Assembly (NCBI GenBank): GCA_022559985.1
Contig: JAFJTR010000022.1
Span: 1-64,000, forward strand
Direction: 5' to 3'
Length of the DNA stretch: 64,000 bases
Source of the DNA: Parastagonospora avenae f. sp. tritici 18332-5
Lineage: Eukaryota; Ascomycota; Dothideomycetes; Pleosporales; Phaeosphaeriaceae
The position numbers and the translations under genes are program-made. Below, piece after piece: positions 12,535 through 23,701 of the stretch (position 1 is the stretch's first letter; each line of letters opens with the position of its first letter). The notes below the pieces were generated by a model. It was not told the origin of the DNA. It did no database searches and was given only the letters and a program-made list of their open reading frames with translations.

Positions 12535-13962
12535 ATGACTTCTCCCATCTCAAAATCAAACTACCCTCTCTCACCACGAGATGAAATGGCTTCGCAATAT
12601 GTCGGCAAACGTCTCGAAGACCTCCCCACACCCGCCATCGTCCTAGACCGGTCCAAAATCAAGAAGAACTGCGCCGCCATGTTGCAAGTATGTCAACAGC
12701 TCGACGTTGGTTTCCGAGCACACGTGAAAAGCCACAAGACACTCTCACTCTCCAAGCTCCAAGTAGGCGAGATCGGACCCGCCAATTTCATCGTCAGCAC
12801 AGTGATCGAAGCTGAGAACCTGTTTGACTACGTGTTGGAATGCCAGAAGAATGGTAGGGAGGCAAGTGTATGTATACGCCAGCCGTCAGTACTCAATGTT
12901 CATTTTTGATGCGAAAATCAGATACTATACGGCGTACCCGTCCCCCAATCCTCCATCCCGCGCCTCGTCACCCTCGCCAGCGCCCTAGCCCCAGGATCCA
13001 TCAACATCATAATCGACAACATCGACGCCTTCAACCTCTTCCAAGCCGCCATATCCTCATCCAACGTGCAAATCGGCGTCTTTATCAAAATCGACACCGG
13101 CTACCACCGCGCCGGCATCGTCACTTCGTCCCCGCAATTCCCTGCACTGGTCAGCGCAGTATCATCTAGCACGCATGGAGCGTTCCTAAAGGGATTTTAC
13201 AGCCACTATGGCCACTCCTACGCCGGCAACTCCCAAGACGACGCCGCCACAGGCCTGATCGAAGAACTCCTCGGACTAGAAGCCGCATGTTCCGCCCTCC
13301 CCCCAACCTCCCCCGGAAACCTCGTCCTAAGCGTCGGCGCAACGCCCACCGCCACCGCAGCGCAAAACATGCTCTCCTCCTCCTCGCCCCGCGTAACTGA
13401 ATTCCAATCCATCCTCGCGCGCCTGAAGACCAAGTACGCAGTCGAACTCCATGCCGGCGTCTACCCACTGCTCGATTGCCAACAAGTCGCCACGCACGCG
13501 CGCCCTTCCACATTTGCAAATCCCGCTTTCCAACCCCTCGCGAAAGAGAATATTGCGATACGCATGCTCCTAGAAGTCACGTCCGTCTACACGGAGCGCA
13601 GCAAGGCCGAGGCCCTCGTCTCCGCCGGCTCGCTCGCTCTCGGTCGGGAGCCGTGTAAATCCTATCCAGGCTGGGGCATACTGACGCCGGAGTTCGGCAA
13701 TTCGGGGGCGCAGATTTATGAAGAGACCGGCGAGAAGACGGGCTGGATTGTTGGGCGGATTAGTCAGGAGCACGGGATATTGGTGTGGGAAGGGGATGTG
13801 GGGAAGTGTAAGGCGTTGAAGGTGGGGGATAAGGTGACGGTGTGGCCGAATCATGCGTGTGTGGCGGGAGCGGGATTTGGGTGGTATTTGGTTGTTGATG
13901 GGGAGGATGGGAGTGCGGGAAGGGAGGTTGTTGATGTTTGGGAGAGGTGGAGGGGGTGGTAG
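12535..13962 (+). CDS. DSD1: D-serine dehydratase-like PLP enzyme, 457 aa
   Basis: Two exons, 12535-12867 and 12922-13962, flank a 54-nt GTATGT...CAG intron in phase 0. The N-terminal domain has the alanine-racemase barrel signature: LPTPAIVLDRSKIKKNCAAM, then RAHVKSHKT (residues 61-69), where K65 is expected to hold pyridoxal phosphate. Further blocks are KIDTGYHRAGI and GFYSHYGHSY. The C-terminal beta domain ends with WPNHACVAGAGFGW; H422 and C424 match the zinc ligands of the Dsd1/D-threonine aldolase group. Yeast Dsd1 deaminates D-serine to pyruvate and ammonia with PLP and zinc. A second Met, 17 codons in, could also serve as the start. D-threonine aldolase activity cannot be excluded from sequence. 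The second half is markedly GC-rich. Confidence 0.9.
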
Positions 13963-14284
13963 GATGGGAGGGTTGTGGAATGAGTGAGATGGACATGTGA
14001 GTGGTGCAGCGAGGCTGCGACGATGGTCTAAAGAATCAAAGAAAAGAACACAATAAAGCGATGAACTACTCTAGGATGTCGTATCATTTTTTCCTGAGAT
14101 AGATTTATCAGTACAAGGCTTATCAAGATAGAGTTTTGCAATGAGATATGAAGATGCTGAATTTCACTTTGTCGGTAACATGAGAGGCAGTGTATGAGTC
14201 TTTGTATTGATGGGGTATCTCTTGATTATGCATATTGTATATGGACTTGCGACAAACATGAAGAAGTTACTGCCATTGTGAACG
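13963..14284. other. Convergent intergenic region
   Basis: This short AT-richer stretch lies between two convergent genes and should hold both 3' UTRs. Nothing else is visible. Confidence 0.4.
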
Positions 14285-15478
14285 TTAATGCTTGTTCGGC
14301 TGCTGCGCGGGCGCCATGCCTGTCCCTCTTCCTCTCCCTGCTCCCAGACTCGGACTCGGTGCAGTAGATGCAGGGCGTGTCGGGAACGCGGGCGGTGTAG
14401 GTACAGAAGGCGGCGGGTATGCGAGATGTGAGGTCGGTGTTTCCCACTTCATGCTCTGAGCATACAACCCAATCGCCTTGACCTCATTCAGTATCTGATT
14501 CAGCGTCTGGGAATGCATGCCAGACTTATGCAACATTCTGTTTTGGAAATTCTCGCGGTCCTGCCGTTGCCGGTCATGAAATCCCGCAGAAGATGTCCGC
14601 CAAGTCTCCTCCCGCTTGTCATGTAACTCTGCGGCCACGCGCCTGCAATCTTCGACCCATTTAACCTGCGTCGAGATGAGCTTTGCCTCGCGTCTGACAA
14701 CATCTGGTATCGAGGCAGTTTGATCGTCGCGGTTGACGCTAGGGCTGGGAAATGATGCGCCGGGGTTCGTGCCGTTCGGTATCGAATTGCGGACCGACGG
14801 TTGAGAGTGCGACGTTTGCCATTGATCGATTACGAATTTACGGTTCTCACGCAAATCTTCTTTCAGTCGACGTACAAGGCGGTGTACGTGGTTGACACAC
14901 TCGCTCGTGTCCTCTTGGATATCCTCTCTCAATTTGGACAACAGATCGTCGAGATCTTCTTTCGTGATCAGCGGCTTGACGTCTTTGTTGTCGCCGTCAG
15001 TGCGCGCTTGCGTGTTTGAGACTTCGTCATCTTCGTTGAGTCTGCGCTTCTTCCTCGAAATGAGGCCTCTCTCGAGCTCCACATCCGAGTTGCGGCGCAT
15101 GGACTGGTATGCAGAGTTGCCATTGGTGGAAGGTGAAGGTATGCTGTCATTTGTCGCATCGGATGATTTGCGCGTTGCTTGCACTGTGACGGGATACCCC
15201 TCACCATCCTCATCAGGTACTAGAGTAAGTACGAACGTTTGCGAGTCGAGCGCAAGCTCCAACTTTCCATGCGCACTGGCCCAGGTACCGTCACGTTTGT
15301 CTAGCTCACGCCTGAAGTCGTTAATGACAGCTGCAATCTTTTTAGCCGTTTCAGCGACCAACGGGTCAGCCACCACTTCTGCACGTGAAGGAGTTGCGGG
15401 CGACATGGTTGGGTCGCGAGCTTCAAAGAGTGTTGGTTCGTGACCTGGTGCTGCTGGGGATGCATCTTGTACCGGCAT
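14285..15478 (-). CDS. Unrecognised fungal protein with charged coiled-coil region, 397 aa
   Basis: One open frame with an ATG at 15478. I do not recognise the family. Residues about 35-105 look folded (AETAKKIAAVINDFRREL, then LELALDSQTFVLTLVPDEDG). A basic patch SRKKRRLNEDDE near residue 145 could be a nuclear localisation signal. Residues about 170-220 (ITKEDLDDLLSKLREDIQ, VNHVHRLVRRLKEDLRE) and 270-345 are predicted-looking helices or coiled coil. The C-terminus is Pro-rich and ends in a Gly-Arg stretch (GAGRGRGTG). It is transcribed divergently from the gene starting at 16175, with about 0.7 kb between them. A nuclear role is only a guess. Confidence 0.65.
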   Translation of the reverse strand: MPVQDASPAAPGHEPTLFEARDPTMSPATPSRAEVVADPLVAETAKKIAAVINDFRRELDKRDGTWASAHGKLELALDSQTFVLTLVPDEDGEGYPVTVQATRKSSDATNDSIPSPSTNGNSAYQSMRRNSDVELERGLISRKKRRLNEDDEVSNTQARTDGDNKDVKPLITKEDLDDLLSKLREDIQEDTSECVNHVHRLVRRLKEDLRENRKFVIDQWQTSHSQPSVRNSIPNGTNPGASFPSPSVNRDDQTASIPDVVRREAKLISTQVKWVEDCRRVAAELHDKREETWRTSSAGFHDRQRQDRENFQNRMLHKSGMHSQTLNQILNEVKAIGLYAQSMKWETPTSHLAYPPPSVPTPPAFPTRPASTAPSPSLGAGRGRGTGMAPAQQPNKH

Positions 15479-16174
15479 GAAGTCTAGCGCCGAAGCGCGG
15501 ATGATTCACAGCGTCAACGTGGCTTCGCTGAGGTAAAGGCAAAGTGGTTTGGAAGCGAAGGAACGGCCGACTGAGGCTTCAAGTGCCAAACTCAGTTGAA
15601 TGAACAGCCGTAGCTTGCTTTTAGTGGTTCAGTTGTCGTGGAACAGCTCGCTTCCCCGCGGCAAGTGACGATGCGTGCACCGTCTCGGGCACTAGTATGC
15701 GCACCAGGCTGCTTCTGACCATGTCGCCTGCAGCCTTCAGGGCGAGGAGAAACGCCGGCTCCAGTGGGCACATGTGTTTCAGCGCTGCGACCTATGATTG
15801 CGCCAGACGAAAGTTTGGCACTTTCAGGGACTCCCCTCGCAGTGTTGGATCCGGTCGGACATCCAAGCTTCAGACCCGCACGCTCCCGCACCCTTCGCGA
15901 TACACCCTCTTTTGCAAACCTCGCCCATCACCTTCTCTCACCAGCATGTGGGCCCCCGACCTCCCCTGCTAGGACTGTCTGCGAGATCTGGGCTCGAATA
16001 TCAATCGATTGGCCGTCCTGTGCTTATGCATAGACTCGACTTGCTCTCGGCAGTCTAGACTCGGGTCTGCAGTGGTCTGCAGTGGTTGCACGATATTCCG
16101 AGAAGTGACTGATCCCTGCCCCGGGGTCCAGAAAGGAAGTTCAACAGAACGAGCAGCTCGAGCGTGACCTTGAG
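15479..16174. promoter_or_regulatory. Shared divergent promoter region
   Basis: Two genes are transcribed away from this 0.7 kb region. It includes a tandem ten-base repeat TCTGCAGTGG at about 16066-16085. Several short frames are open but show no protein motif. An extra 5' exon of the 16175 gene could lie here, but I could not identify one. Confidence 0.4.
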
Positions 16175-18014
16175 ATGGTTCCCCTTCGCAGACTATCGCA
16201 GCGAGCCCGCCGCAGCCTCGACAGCCACCGCGACCCCTTCGAATGGCACGACGAGCGCGACACGAACATCATGTCGGCCACCTTCCCCATACACCCGCTG
16301 TCATCGATGCAAGCGCCATTTGAGGAATCGATGCTCGATGCGACCGGCGAGACTGGCTTCGTACCTTTCCAGAACCCGAAGAAGAGCGTCAAGCAACGCC
16401 AACAGATGCTGTGTCGAGAGGAAAAGGCGGAGGAGCTTCAGTGGAACTTCACATACAACTGCCATTGGAGGCACTATCCAAAAGGCAAATACCACCCACT
16501 GGTGAAGACGATTACCCAGATTGTCTTTGGCGTTCATCTGCTGCATCAGCACTTGGAGAAGTCGGTCGCTGATGTTGCCGACATACTTTTGAAGCACGTC
16601 AACGAGCTGGATGGATTTTTGCAGCGAGCGAATGAGGATTTGGAAAGCAGCTTGAAAGACATGCTCTTCCGCCACAAATGCTTGAGGGTCCCCATGGAGC
16701 ACGTCAGCGAGTTCGACCGCCTGTTGGAAGACCGCGCTTATCGCGCCCAGCTGCTTGACGGCAACGTGACCATCGAGCGCACTATTACTCGAATGTCGAC
16801 CATGTTGAACGATTATCTCACCGATATGAGTATCTTCCGGGATGCGAACCACGGTCTCGACCTCTACTTGCTCGACATTGGCGTGGATTGGACCTACCAT
16901 AATGAAGACGTTGGCAAGATATACTCTGCCATGTGTGGAAATACGGGCGGTTGGGCGCAGTTCTTGCAAAGTCTTGTTGCCAAAGCAGAGAAGCTAGGCG
17001 TGGTTCTAGTACAAGTGAGCAGCTATTGCAACGAGATTGAGAAGCGCTGCGGGGCTGCTAGTAGGCGAAGTTTGGTAAGCATTCCGATCGCTACGCGTCC
17101 AGAACTTATTTTGCCCACGGGCTTTACATGTGTCCTTTGACTGACGCGTGATGCAGGTGGCGACTCGGTCTTCGTCGCGGAATTCGTCAAATTCGCGTGA
17201 GCATGCGTTTCGCACCAAGGTGGCACACAACAAAGACCTCCCGCCAGTACCAAGCGAGCGCCCTCCCTATATGGTAACAAATGGTAGTGGCACCGCAACT
17301 CCTTCGGATATCGAAGGGGGCCAAAGACATCGAATGGCAAGACCAATACATCGAGATCAGATTCACATGATTGCAAGTCCAGAGTCGGCCGGCACACCGA
17401 AACGCAGCGAAGAATCGAACTCTTCGTCTGGAAGTCCCGATACTGACGTAGATGTACGACATGGGCATGGGAAGGCGCAAGCCGAGTACTACCAGGAAAC
17501 CTGGCACAGCGAGGATCAGCGTGGGCGGGCCGCACCACAAGCAGAACCAGGTCGTCGCACCGAATCCAACCCCGGGCATAGGCGGAAGTCATTTGATAAG
17601 CGTGCTGAAGACACTGAGTCGTCTGTTTCGAAGCAATTCTCCAAGACGGACAATGGGGTACACACCCCACCATTGACTGGAAAAGACTCGGCATATGCTT
17701 CAGTATCCGGAGTGTCTATGGCCTCTCCAGGTAACTCGACCCGTTCTCCCCAGGCGCAATTCGGCTTGTTCCCAAGCAGTGCGCGGACCACACCCAAAGG
17801 CTCAATTTCAGGGCGATACGGCGCCATGTCTCCTGCCCTCAGTGCAGACCCTCGCTCTGCGCAGTCTTCGGCGCCTTCTAGCCGACCCGATACAGCCGTC
17901 AGCGGCCTGTCCGATGTGTCCAGCAAGCGGTTGTCGAAGCGCAGCAGCTTCACGTCGCTCAAGCGTTTGTTTACCAAAAAGCGGACAGATGGCATCAATT
18001 CAATACCCGAATGA
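16175..18014 (+). CDS. Unrecognised fungal protein, helical N-half and disordered tail, 585 aa
   Basis: Two exons, 16175-17074 and 17157-18014, flank an 82-nt intron (GTAAGC...CAG) in phase 0. The first 300 residues look folded and mainly helical, for example IVFGVHLLHQHLEKSVADVA, LLKHVNELDGFLQRANEDLE and TRMSTMLNDYLTDMSIF. The last 285 residues are Ser/Pro-rich and low in hydrophobics. They end in a basic Ser-rich segment (SSKRLSKRSSFTSLKRLF) that could be phosphorylated. There are no membrane spans or catalytic motifs that I recognise. Start choice is uncertain: M33 (MSATFPIHPL) is an alternative, and an upstream exon is possible. The gene runs in the same direction as the large gene at 18992. 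Confidence 0.7.
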
Positions 18015-18991
18015 GGCCGCGTTGTTCTCCATTTTCTTCCTTGTGCCGCGGATATCTGGCATTCATGTCTGGCGTCGCTCGGTTATATACCCCTTGATTG
18101 CTTTATGTTTGATGATACATTCCTTCCGCTTGTTCTTGTATCTCTATTGTTTCGTGCCTGCCGATTTGCGCGCGGCGCTTGGTGCGCGGATGGATGTCAT
18201 GACGCTTCTTTCTAATTGTAATGTCGTGACGATGAGCATGAAGCAGCGCCACCTTCCGTGTATGCTTTCGCCGCCGCCACATTGCCGTGTGGATTGCCAG
18301 CTTTGTATGATGTGTTTCGTTGGTTGCGAAGGGCCATCGCTGGCTCTGGCAGGGAGGGCAGTGTGATGGATGGGGTGTGTAGGGCGATGGGGAGCTTCGA
18401 GCACAGCTCTCCCGGATGATGCTATGAGATGAGGAAGGAGCCCCTGCAGGCTGGTGTCGCGGTAACTGAGGATGCTGCTGGTAGCGGTGGGAGTACACTC
18501 ACGGGGAAGCTGCGGCGAATAGGATAGGTAGGTGTACAAGTCCAGCAGCTGTTATGCCACTGGCTTCTCTTGCATCTCGTCTCTCTGCTCCCTCCTCTCA
18601 TTGTGTGTGTGCCTTCTCTCTGTCGGTGGTTGGTGGGGCAGATGCCCGCCGTGTTGTGGTGAGGCAGGTGCGACTCTCTTACGCTCGGTCACCTTCTCCC
18701 TCCTCCGCCTGTCCTTCTCCTTCGCACCAACACCCACCTTATTCTCAACAGCACTCTCGTTCTTGGATGAGAAGCTGGTGAGGTCGTGCTCCTGACGCTC
18801 GTTTCCGCCTTTTGGATACGCTCCGTCTCGCAGCATCAAATTCTCCTTTTGGTCATACCATAGCCGCACATCTTTTGCATTTTGCATCGCCATTCCCCTC
18901 TTACTCGCAGCACCAACATCTCTCTCAGTTCCTCCGTACGCCTCACGGCTACCCGCAGACGAGAGCCTACTCTCACGTTCGCCAGGCCACC
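18015..18991. promoter_or_regulatory. CT-rich promoter/leader of the large gene
   Basis: This stretch of about 1 kb lies between two plus-strand genes. From about 18560 to 18900 the plus strand is strongly pyrimidine-rich, with repeated CTCTCT and TCCTCC runs, as in many fungal leaders. The frame of the downstream gene stays open upstream to about 18812 but lacks an ATG there. No separate gene is seen. Confidence 0.4.
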
Positions 18992-21900
18992 ATGCAGCAG
19001 GTACTCGGCGACAGAGACCCCAACGGCCCTCTCGGCGGAGGCGGGCGCAACAGCCGGACTTCTAACGTTTCCGCCATGTCTGCCGGCACAAGCAGAGTCC
19101 CATCCGACCCAGAAGCTCCAGGAGACAAGCAGAATACCTTGCCTGCAAGCATCATGGCCATGACCCGCGGTTCGATCGAAATGGGCAACCTGGGCGGCGC
19201 TCTTGGCGATGGCATCGGCAACCCGTCTCGAGCTTCGCATCGCCGCATTGCACCCAGCCGAATGAGCACAGCATCTTCCCAATCGGCCTACTCGACGCAG
19301 ACCAACCAGCACGCGAGACGTCGACCTCCCTCGTCGAATGCACAGCGAGAGCCTATGCCCCCGATGCCACCCATGCCCAACGGGCCGCAGTACTTCACAG
19401 ACGCCCGCCCGCCCGCCACCATGCCCCAGGGAAGCTCCCCCATGGTCCCATATCCAAACTATCACGACCCGGACTCGCAGCGGGCGTCGTCTATAACACA
19501 TTCGATGCAGATGCAGCCGCCTGCGATTCGCACCGCCAACAGTCGCTCAACAGGCAACCTTCGCAGCTACGAGCCTCCTCCGCGCTCTCACGGTTCCCAG
19601 ACAAGGTACTTGCATCCTGGCCAGCAGTCGGCCTCATCGCAGTGGCAAGACAGGCCCGGAAGCAATCCCCGACGCGTACAAACACCAGTGGATCAAGGAT
19701 ATGGATATTCTTCCAGTCTGGGACGACCGAGGGTGCCATCTGATGCGAGCATGGGCTATGTTGACCGAAGTTACGACATTTCTCAGCAGTCGAACCGTGG
19801 CGCGCCACACAGTTACTACAACATGCCAGGCGACCAGGACGTGCCTCCAGTGCCTCGGATCGACCCACGCTATCAGCAACAAATGCGTCCAGTGCCGCCA
19901 AACATGTATGCGTCCAATGAGAATGTTCGCGTAAAGCGGTCAGTCAAAGGTTCTGCCTCAAGCGGTTCGACCAACGTGCGTACCGACTCGGACCCACCTT
20001 CGTCTGACATGGCTTTCCCACCGACACCGAGAGACGGCACACCTCTGAATGCGTTCAGCCGCCCACCAGGCATTCGGATGATGACAGGTACCACGCCAAC
20101 GACGTTTGGACTTAAAAGGCCAGATAGTCCAGAGTACTACGATGGCAGCGAACAATGGGACACCAGCCCGTATGTCAAGCCTGAGGCAGAGCTGATGCCA
20201 CCGCATCTTAATGTGAGGCACAGGAAGAGAGTTGAGACCTCAAACTACAGCATACCGCCGAGGAATGTCCGTAGTGCTCGCAGCTTCACGAAGTCTGCCG
20301 AGACCGACGCCTTGGAACACGTTGGCATAGCTGAGCTTCCTGCCTCCCCTGTGGGCCGGCGTATCACGAGAGAGCTCGTTCACGAGGGCATGGGGGCGCC
20401 TTCCACCACTGGTGACGTTGACTCCTCGCCCAGCTCTCCTCCGATGGCAGGTAATACGGACACAATCCATCAGGCTCGCGAAGAGGTCGAAACTCGACGC
20501 ATGGGTGACCAGTCGAGGAACCCAGCCACGCGTCCTGCCGAATCCGACATTACACAACTAAGCAGCCTGTCACAGACGGACGCAGGTCTCCTTGACTCTT
20601 CCACGATGGATTTCGCGGTTCAATGTTCGATTCCTGCTTTTACAGAATCTGGACAGATTAAGCAAGATGAGACGGGTTCCGCATCAGCTTCAAATGCGCC
20701 AGGAAGTCCAGAGAAGAACACAGACGACGGTATGTCGGAGCTGTTGGCCGGCTATCAACATACCGATACCAAACAGGAAGATGGAAGCACGCATGATGAA
20801 GAGAAGGCCGGCAATCCAAAACCCATGGAGAACAGTGATTCGGAAAAGAACAGCAATCACGCCCAAAAGTCTTCCGAGGAACAGTCTTTCAAGTCGTGCA
20901 CAGATGCTGTCGAGCCCGTAGCCTTGCCCGCGTCTACCAAGGTTGCTGACGCTGACGAGCCAAGCCGGGCTGCCTCATCTGATTTTCAGCATGTATCGAC
21001 GGACTCGGACGCTCGCTCAGTCAAGACACACAATAACGTCGCGACTCCGGTGTCCACTAACTCCATGCCGCCGCCTCGACTACCCTCTTCAAATCTGGAC
21101 GTGGAGGTGCCAGCCAAGCAACCCATGACGGGATCGTCCAGTCCTCTTCAAAGGATCCGGAGGAACTTTGAAGCAAGCTCGCTCTCGAGCAAGTTTAGGG
21201 GAAGTTCAAAGCCGAGTATGAAGCAAGGTTCAGTCTCGATGTCGGGCTCGTCTTCCACTTTGAGCACCTCGCAGCCGCCTATTGTGCCTCCCAGAGAGTC
21301 TAGTGCTTCCGAAGAAGCTCAGCGCGTCAGTCAAGTGTCGTCATTCTTGATACGCGCAGGAATACCTTTCCGTCGCAAGAACAAGAAAGCGACTCTGGAA
21401 GAGGAGACCGCCGTAAAAGACAGCGTGGACAGCATCACTGGTCAGCCCGAGCAACGCAGGGGCAGTATGAGTTTGTCAGACGCTCTAGCCCATCCCGAAG
21501 AGCTCGGCAACGTCCCAACAACCGGACAGGCGGTCGCCAAGCAGGACTCTGTTCCAGAGAGGCCAGCAACCAGCGATCCGGTCGAGTATCCAAGTCCCAC
21601 GAACAATTTGCGTGTTGGACTGACACTGGTCCCCGCCATACACCATCACTCTTTCAGCAGCCCTATAACGGGTATGCTGGGAGCTTCCTCAGTATACTCC
21701 CCACAAGATATATCTTTGCGGGGCCGTACGCATTCCTCGCCAGCCGGGGTTCCCACCTCGTCAGAGCATAACCAGCGTGACAGTCAGTCGACAACGCATC
21801 TATCATGGGTTGGCCGTAAACCCCTCGGTGTACCTCCTGCGAGTAACAGCGAACCTCGTCTAGCTCTTCCAAGTGTTCAAGAAGATACCACGACCGATCT

Positions 21901-23701
21901 GAGGTACCCCGTGTATAGGTACAATGCGCCACAGCGGTACCTTCATGATCTCAAGGAGGACTCCCACGAAGACTCGAGCCTTAACACGAGCGCCAGCAAC
22001 TTGAAGAATTCCAATTTCCGTTTCCCACCCAGTACTGGCTTTGGTATCCGTACTTCGGTTGATGATCCGGGTGTGCTCGGTTGCAAGTCGTCTATGGGGT
22101 CGCGCCGAGCCAGCGTCATCGAGGATGTTCACGGCCTGCCTTTCCTAGAGTTCAGCGAGGCGAACCTATACGACAAATTCAAGAGTGCGCTTCCCGAGGA
22201 TGTGCGCTTTTCCAGATCTTCGGCGCGGGCGCAGATAGACGTACCTGATGGTGTGGTGGGGTTGCTGGATTTGGTCGCGCCCGAGAAAACTCAAGGTCCT
22301 GTGAATGGTGCGCGCCAGGAAGAGTCGCCGCGGGTATCTATACAATCGCCCGGGGTGATGAATTTCCGCAAATTGAGGTACTGTTATTCGTCTGAGAAGC
22401 TCATCGCGGAGATCGACCGGGTCAGCATACCTTCCATCACCCAGCTCACCCAGCGCGTTGGTGAGATGTTCCCTTCGTTGTCACTAGTCGGCCATCGTGA
22501 GCGAGATGAGTCTTTCAGTGGAACCATGGAGTTTCCTGAGGAGGAGGAGATCATGGAGCATGCGATGGAGGAGATCCAACATGTACACCCGCCGTCGCAG
22601 AAACGCTCGTCTGCTCGACTTCGGCCCGTGCGCGGTTCTTCGGCGTTGATGGTTGTCGATGATGATGTGTTTGAGGAGATTACGAGTAAAGAGAGGCTTA
22701 CTGAAAGTATGGGTGATCCTTGCGTGGGGGCGCTGGAGTTTGAAGTTCAGGTTGGTGAAGCTGGCACACGTGCTAAGGGCAAAGGCAAGACCACAACACG
22801 CACGCTATCTCGCCCACTATCTACCGTCGACGAGCTTCAAGTACCTTCGCCCGCAGTCCTTCACCCTCGCACTACACGCGATCAGTCGCTACGCACCTCC
22901 ATTGACTCGGCCTTGTCGTCCCTGACGAGGTCGCCCAGGTCGTATGTTTCGACACCCACAGCAACCGAGACGCGTCCATGGAACTCTGACAAAAATTATC
23001 CGTGGGCCACGTCAACAAATCCCTCTGTTGACATCTCGCTTCCACCACAAACTTCTTTGAAGCAGTCGCCGCGTCCCGGTCCGTCACACCTGCGTAACGC
23101 TCTGTCCGACGCAACGAGCAGCACATTTACTTCGGTACACACTCCAACCCACTCGCCATACGGCAACGCCTCAGGTTCCAACGCGAATCGTCAAGCCCAC
23201 CGCCTCAGCATCTTTGGACGCAGCGGCGATCAGGCTCACGCAGTCGGCGAGCGCTACCCTACCTCAGCCTTGAGCCCGCCTACGGCCATCTTCAGAGACA
23301 ACCTTTCTTCGTGCGATATCTCAGACGACGAGGACTTTACAACTTCACGTAAATCCAACAAGCTCACGCTCAGAAAGCGTTTCTCGTCTGCCGCTCGCAG
23401 CACCACCCTCAGCCACTCTCCTCGCGCCGCTCGAAGCAAGGTCAATCCAGCCGAGCTCGTCTGTCCTGCTCCAGAGCACGAGAACTCCTCCTCAACTCTT
23501 CAAGACCGCGTCGGTGAGGCCCGTGCCTTCACCAGCAATCGCCACACTTTCCGAGACGCGCAGGGAATGCCAATTGGCGCGTACCACCGTCACCGCATCG
23601 TCGACTCAATCAAGCGTTGGTGGCATAAAGGAGGAGAATTGATCCGCACCATCTCCCGCCGCCGCAATGACCAGCAAGATGTCGACCCAGCTCGCGATTG
23701 A
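18992..23701 (+). CDS. Large, mostly disordered fungal protein, 1569 aa
   Basis: A single exon. I start it at the ATG at 18992 because its context GCCACCATGC is excellent and the open frame upstream contains no ATG. I do not recognise the family. Nearly the whole chain is rich in Ser, Pro, Gln and charged residues, with no transmembrane segment, which suggests a scaffold or cell-cortex type protein. Folded-looking islands are few (for example LPFLEFSEANLYDKFKSALP near residue 1105). Close to the end an aromatic and basic stretch (RIVDSIKRWWHKGGELIRTI) could form an amphipathic membrane-binding helix. There is no CAAX box. The absence of introns over 4.7 kb is notable, since most other genes here have them. 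Confidence 0.75.
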   Translation: MQQVLGDRDPNGPLGGGGRNSRTSNVSAMSAGTSRVPSDPEAPGDKQNTLPASIMAMTRGSIEMGNLGGALGDGIGNPSRASHRRIAPSRMSTASSQSAYSTQTNQHARRRPPSSNAQREPMPPMPPMPNGPQYFTDARPPATMPQGSSPMVPYPNYHDPDSQRASSITHSMQMQPPAIRTANSRSTGNLRSYEPPPRSHGSQTRYLHPGQQSASSQWQDRPGSNPRRVQTPVDQGYGYSSSLGRPRVPSDASMGYVDRSYDISQQSNRGAPHSYYNMPGDQDVPPVPRIDPRYQQQMRPVPPNMYASNENVRVKRSVKGSASSGSTNVRTDSDPPSSDMAFPPTPRDGTPLNAFSRPPGIRMMTGTTPTTFGLKRPDSPEYYDGSEQWDTSPYVKPEAELMPPHLNVRHRKRVETSNYSIPPRNVRSARSFTKSAETDALEHVGIAELPASPVGRRITRELVHEGMGAPSTTGDVDSSPSSPPMAGNTDTIHQAREEVETRRMGDQSRNPATRPAESDITQLSSLSQTDAGLLDSSTMDFAVQCSIPAFTESGQIKQDETGSASASNAPGSPEKNTDDGMSELLAGYQHTDTKQEDGSTHDEEKAGNPKPMENSDSEKNSNHAQKSSEEQSFKSCTDAVEPVALPASTKVADADEPSRAASSDFQHVSTDSDARSVKTHNNVATPVSTNSMPPPRLPSSNLDVEVPAKQPMTGSSSPLQRIRRNFEASSLSSKFRGSSKPSMKQGSVSMSGSSSTLSTSQPPIVPPRESSASEEAQRVSQVSSFLIRAGIPFRRKNKKATLEEETAVKDSVDSITGQPEQRRGSMSLSDALAHPEELGNVPTTGQAVAKQDSVPERPATSDPVEYPSPTNNLRVGLTLVPAIHHHSFSSPITGMLGASSVYSPQDISLRGRTHSSPAGVPTSSEHNQRDSQSTTHLSWVGRKPLGVPPASNSEPRLALPSVQEDTTTDLRYPVYRYNAPQRYLHDLKEDSHEDSSLNTSASNLKNSNFRFPPSTGFGIRTSVDDPGVLGCKSSMGSRRASVIEDVHGLPFLEFSEANLYDKFKSALPEDVRFSRSSARAQIDVPDGVVGLLDLVAPEKTQGPVNGARQEESPRVSIQSPGVMNFRKLRYCYSSEKLIAEIDRVSIPSITQLTQRVGEMFPSLSLVGHRERDESFSGTMEFPEEEEIMEHAMEEIQHVHPPSQKRSSARLRPVRGSSALMVVDDDVFEEITSKERLTESMGDPCVGALEFEVQVGEAGTRAKGKGKTTTRTLSRPLSTVDELQVPSPAVLHPRTTRDQSLRTSIDSALSSLTRSPRSYVSTPTATETRPWNSDKNYPWATSTNPSVDISLPPQTSLKQSPRPGPSHLRNALSDATSSTFTSVHTPTHSPYGNASGSNANRQAHRLSIFGRSGDQAHAVGERYPTSALSPPTAIFRDNLSSCDISDDEDFTTSRKSNKLTLRKRFSSAARSTTLSHSPRAARSKVNPAELVCPAPEHENSSSTLQDRVGEARAFTSNRHTFRDAQGMPIGAYHRHRIVDSIKRWWHKGGELIRTISRRRNDQQDVDPARD

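Noticed and set aside
13166..13519. Minus-strand Arg/Gly-rich frame opposite the Dsd1-like gene
   Set aside because: Composition is what the antisense of GC-rich coding DNA gives; the plus strand is clearly the PLP enzyme.
14892..15443. Plus-strand Ser-rich frame of 183 codons
   Set aside because: Shadow of the minus-strand 397-residue gene; no start context or motif.
16301..16969. Minus-strand frame of 222 codons opposite the 16175 gene
   Set aside because: It mirrors a well-supported plus-strand exon in GC-rich DNA and has no motif of its own.
17023..17694. Minus-strand frame of 223 codons
   Set aside because: Antisense shadow crossing an intron of the plus-strand gene; unusual amino-acid composition and no motif.
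18812..18991. Upstream extension of the 1,569-residue protein
   Set aside because: The extension contains no ATG and is CT-rich leader-like sequence; the ATG at 18992 has a near-ideal context.
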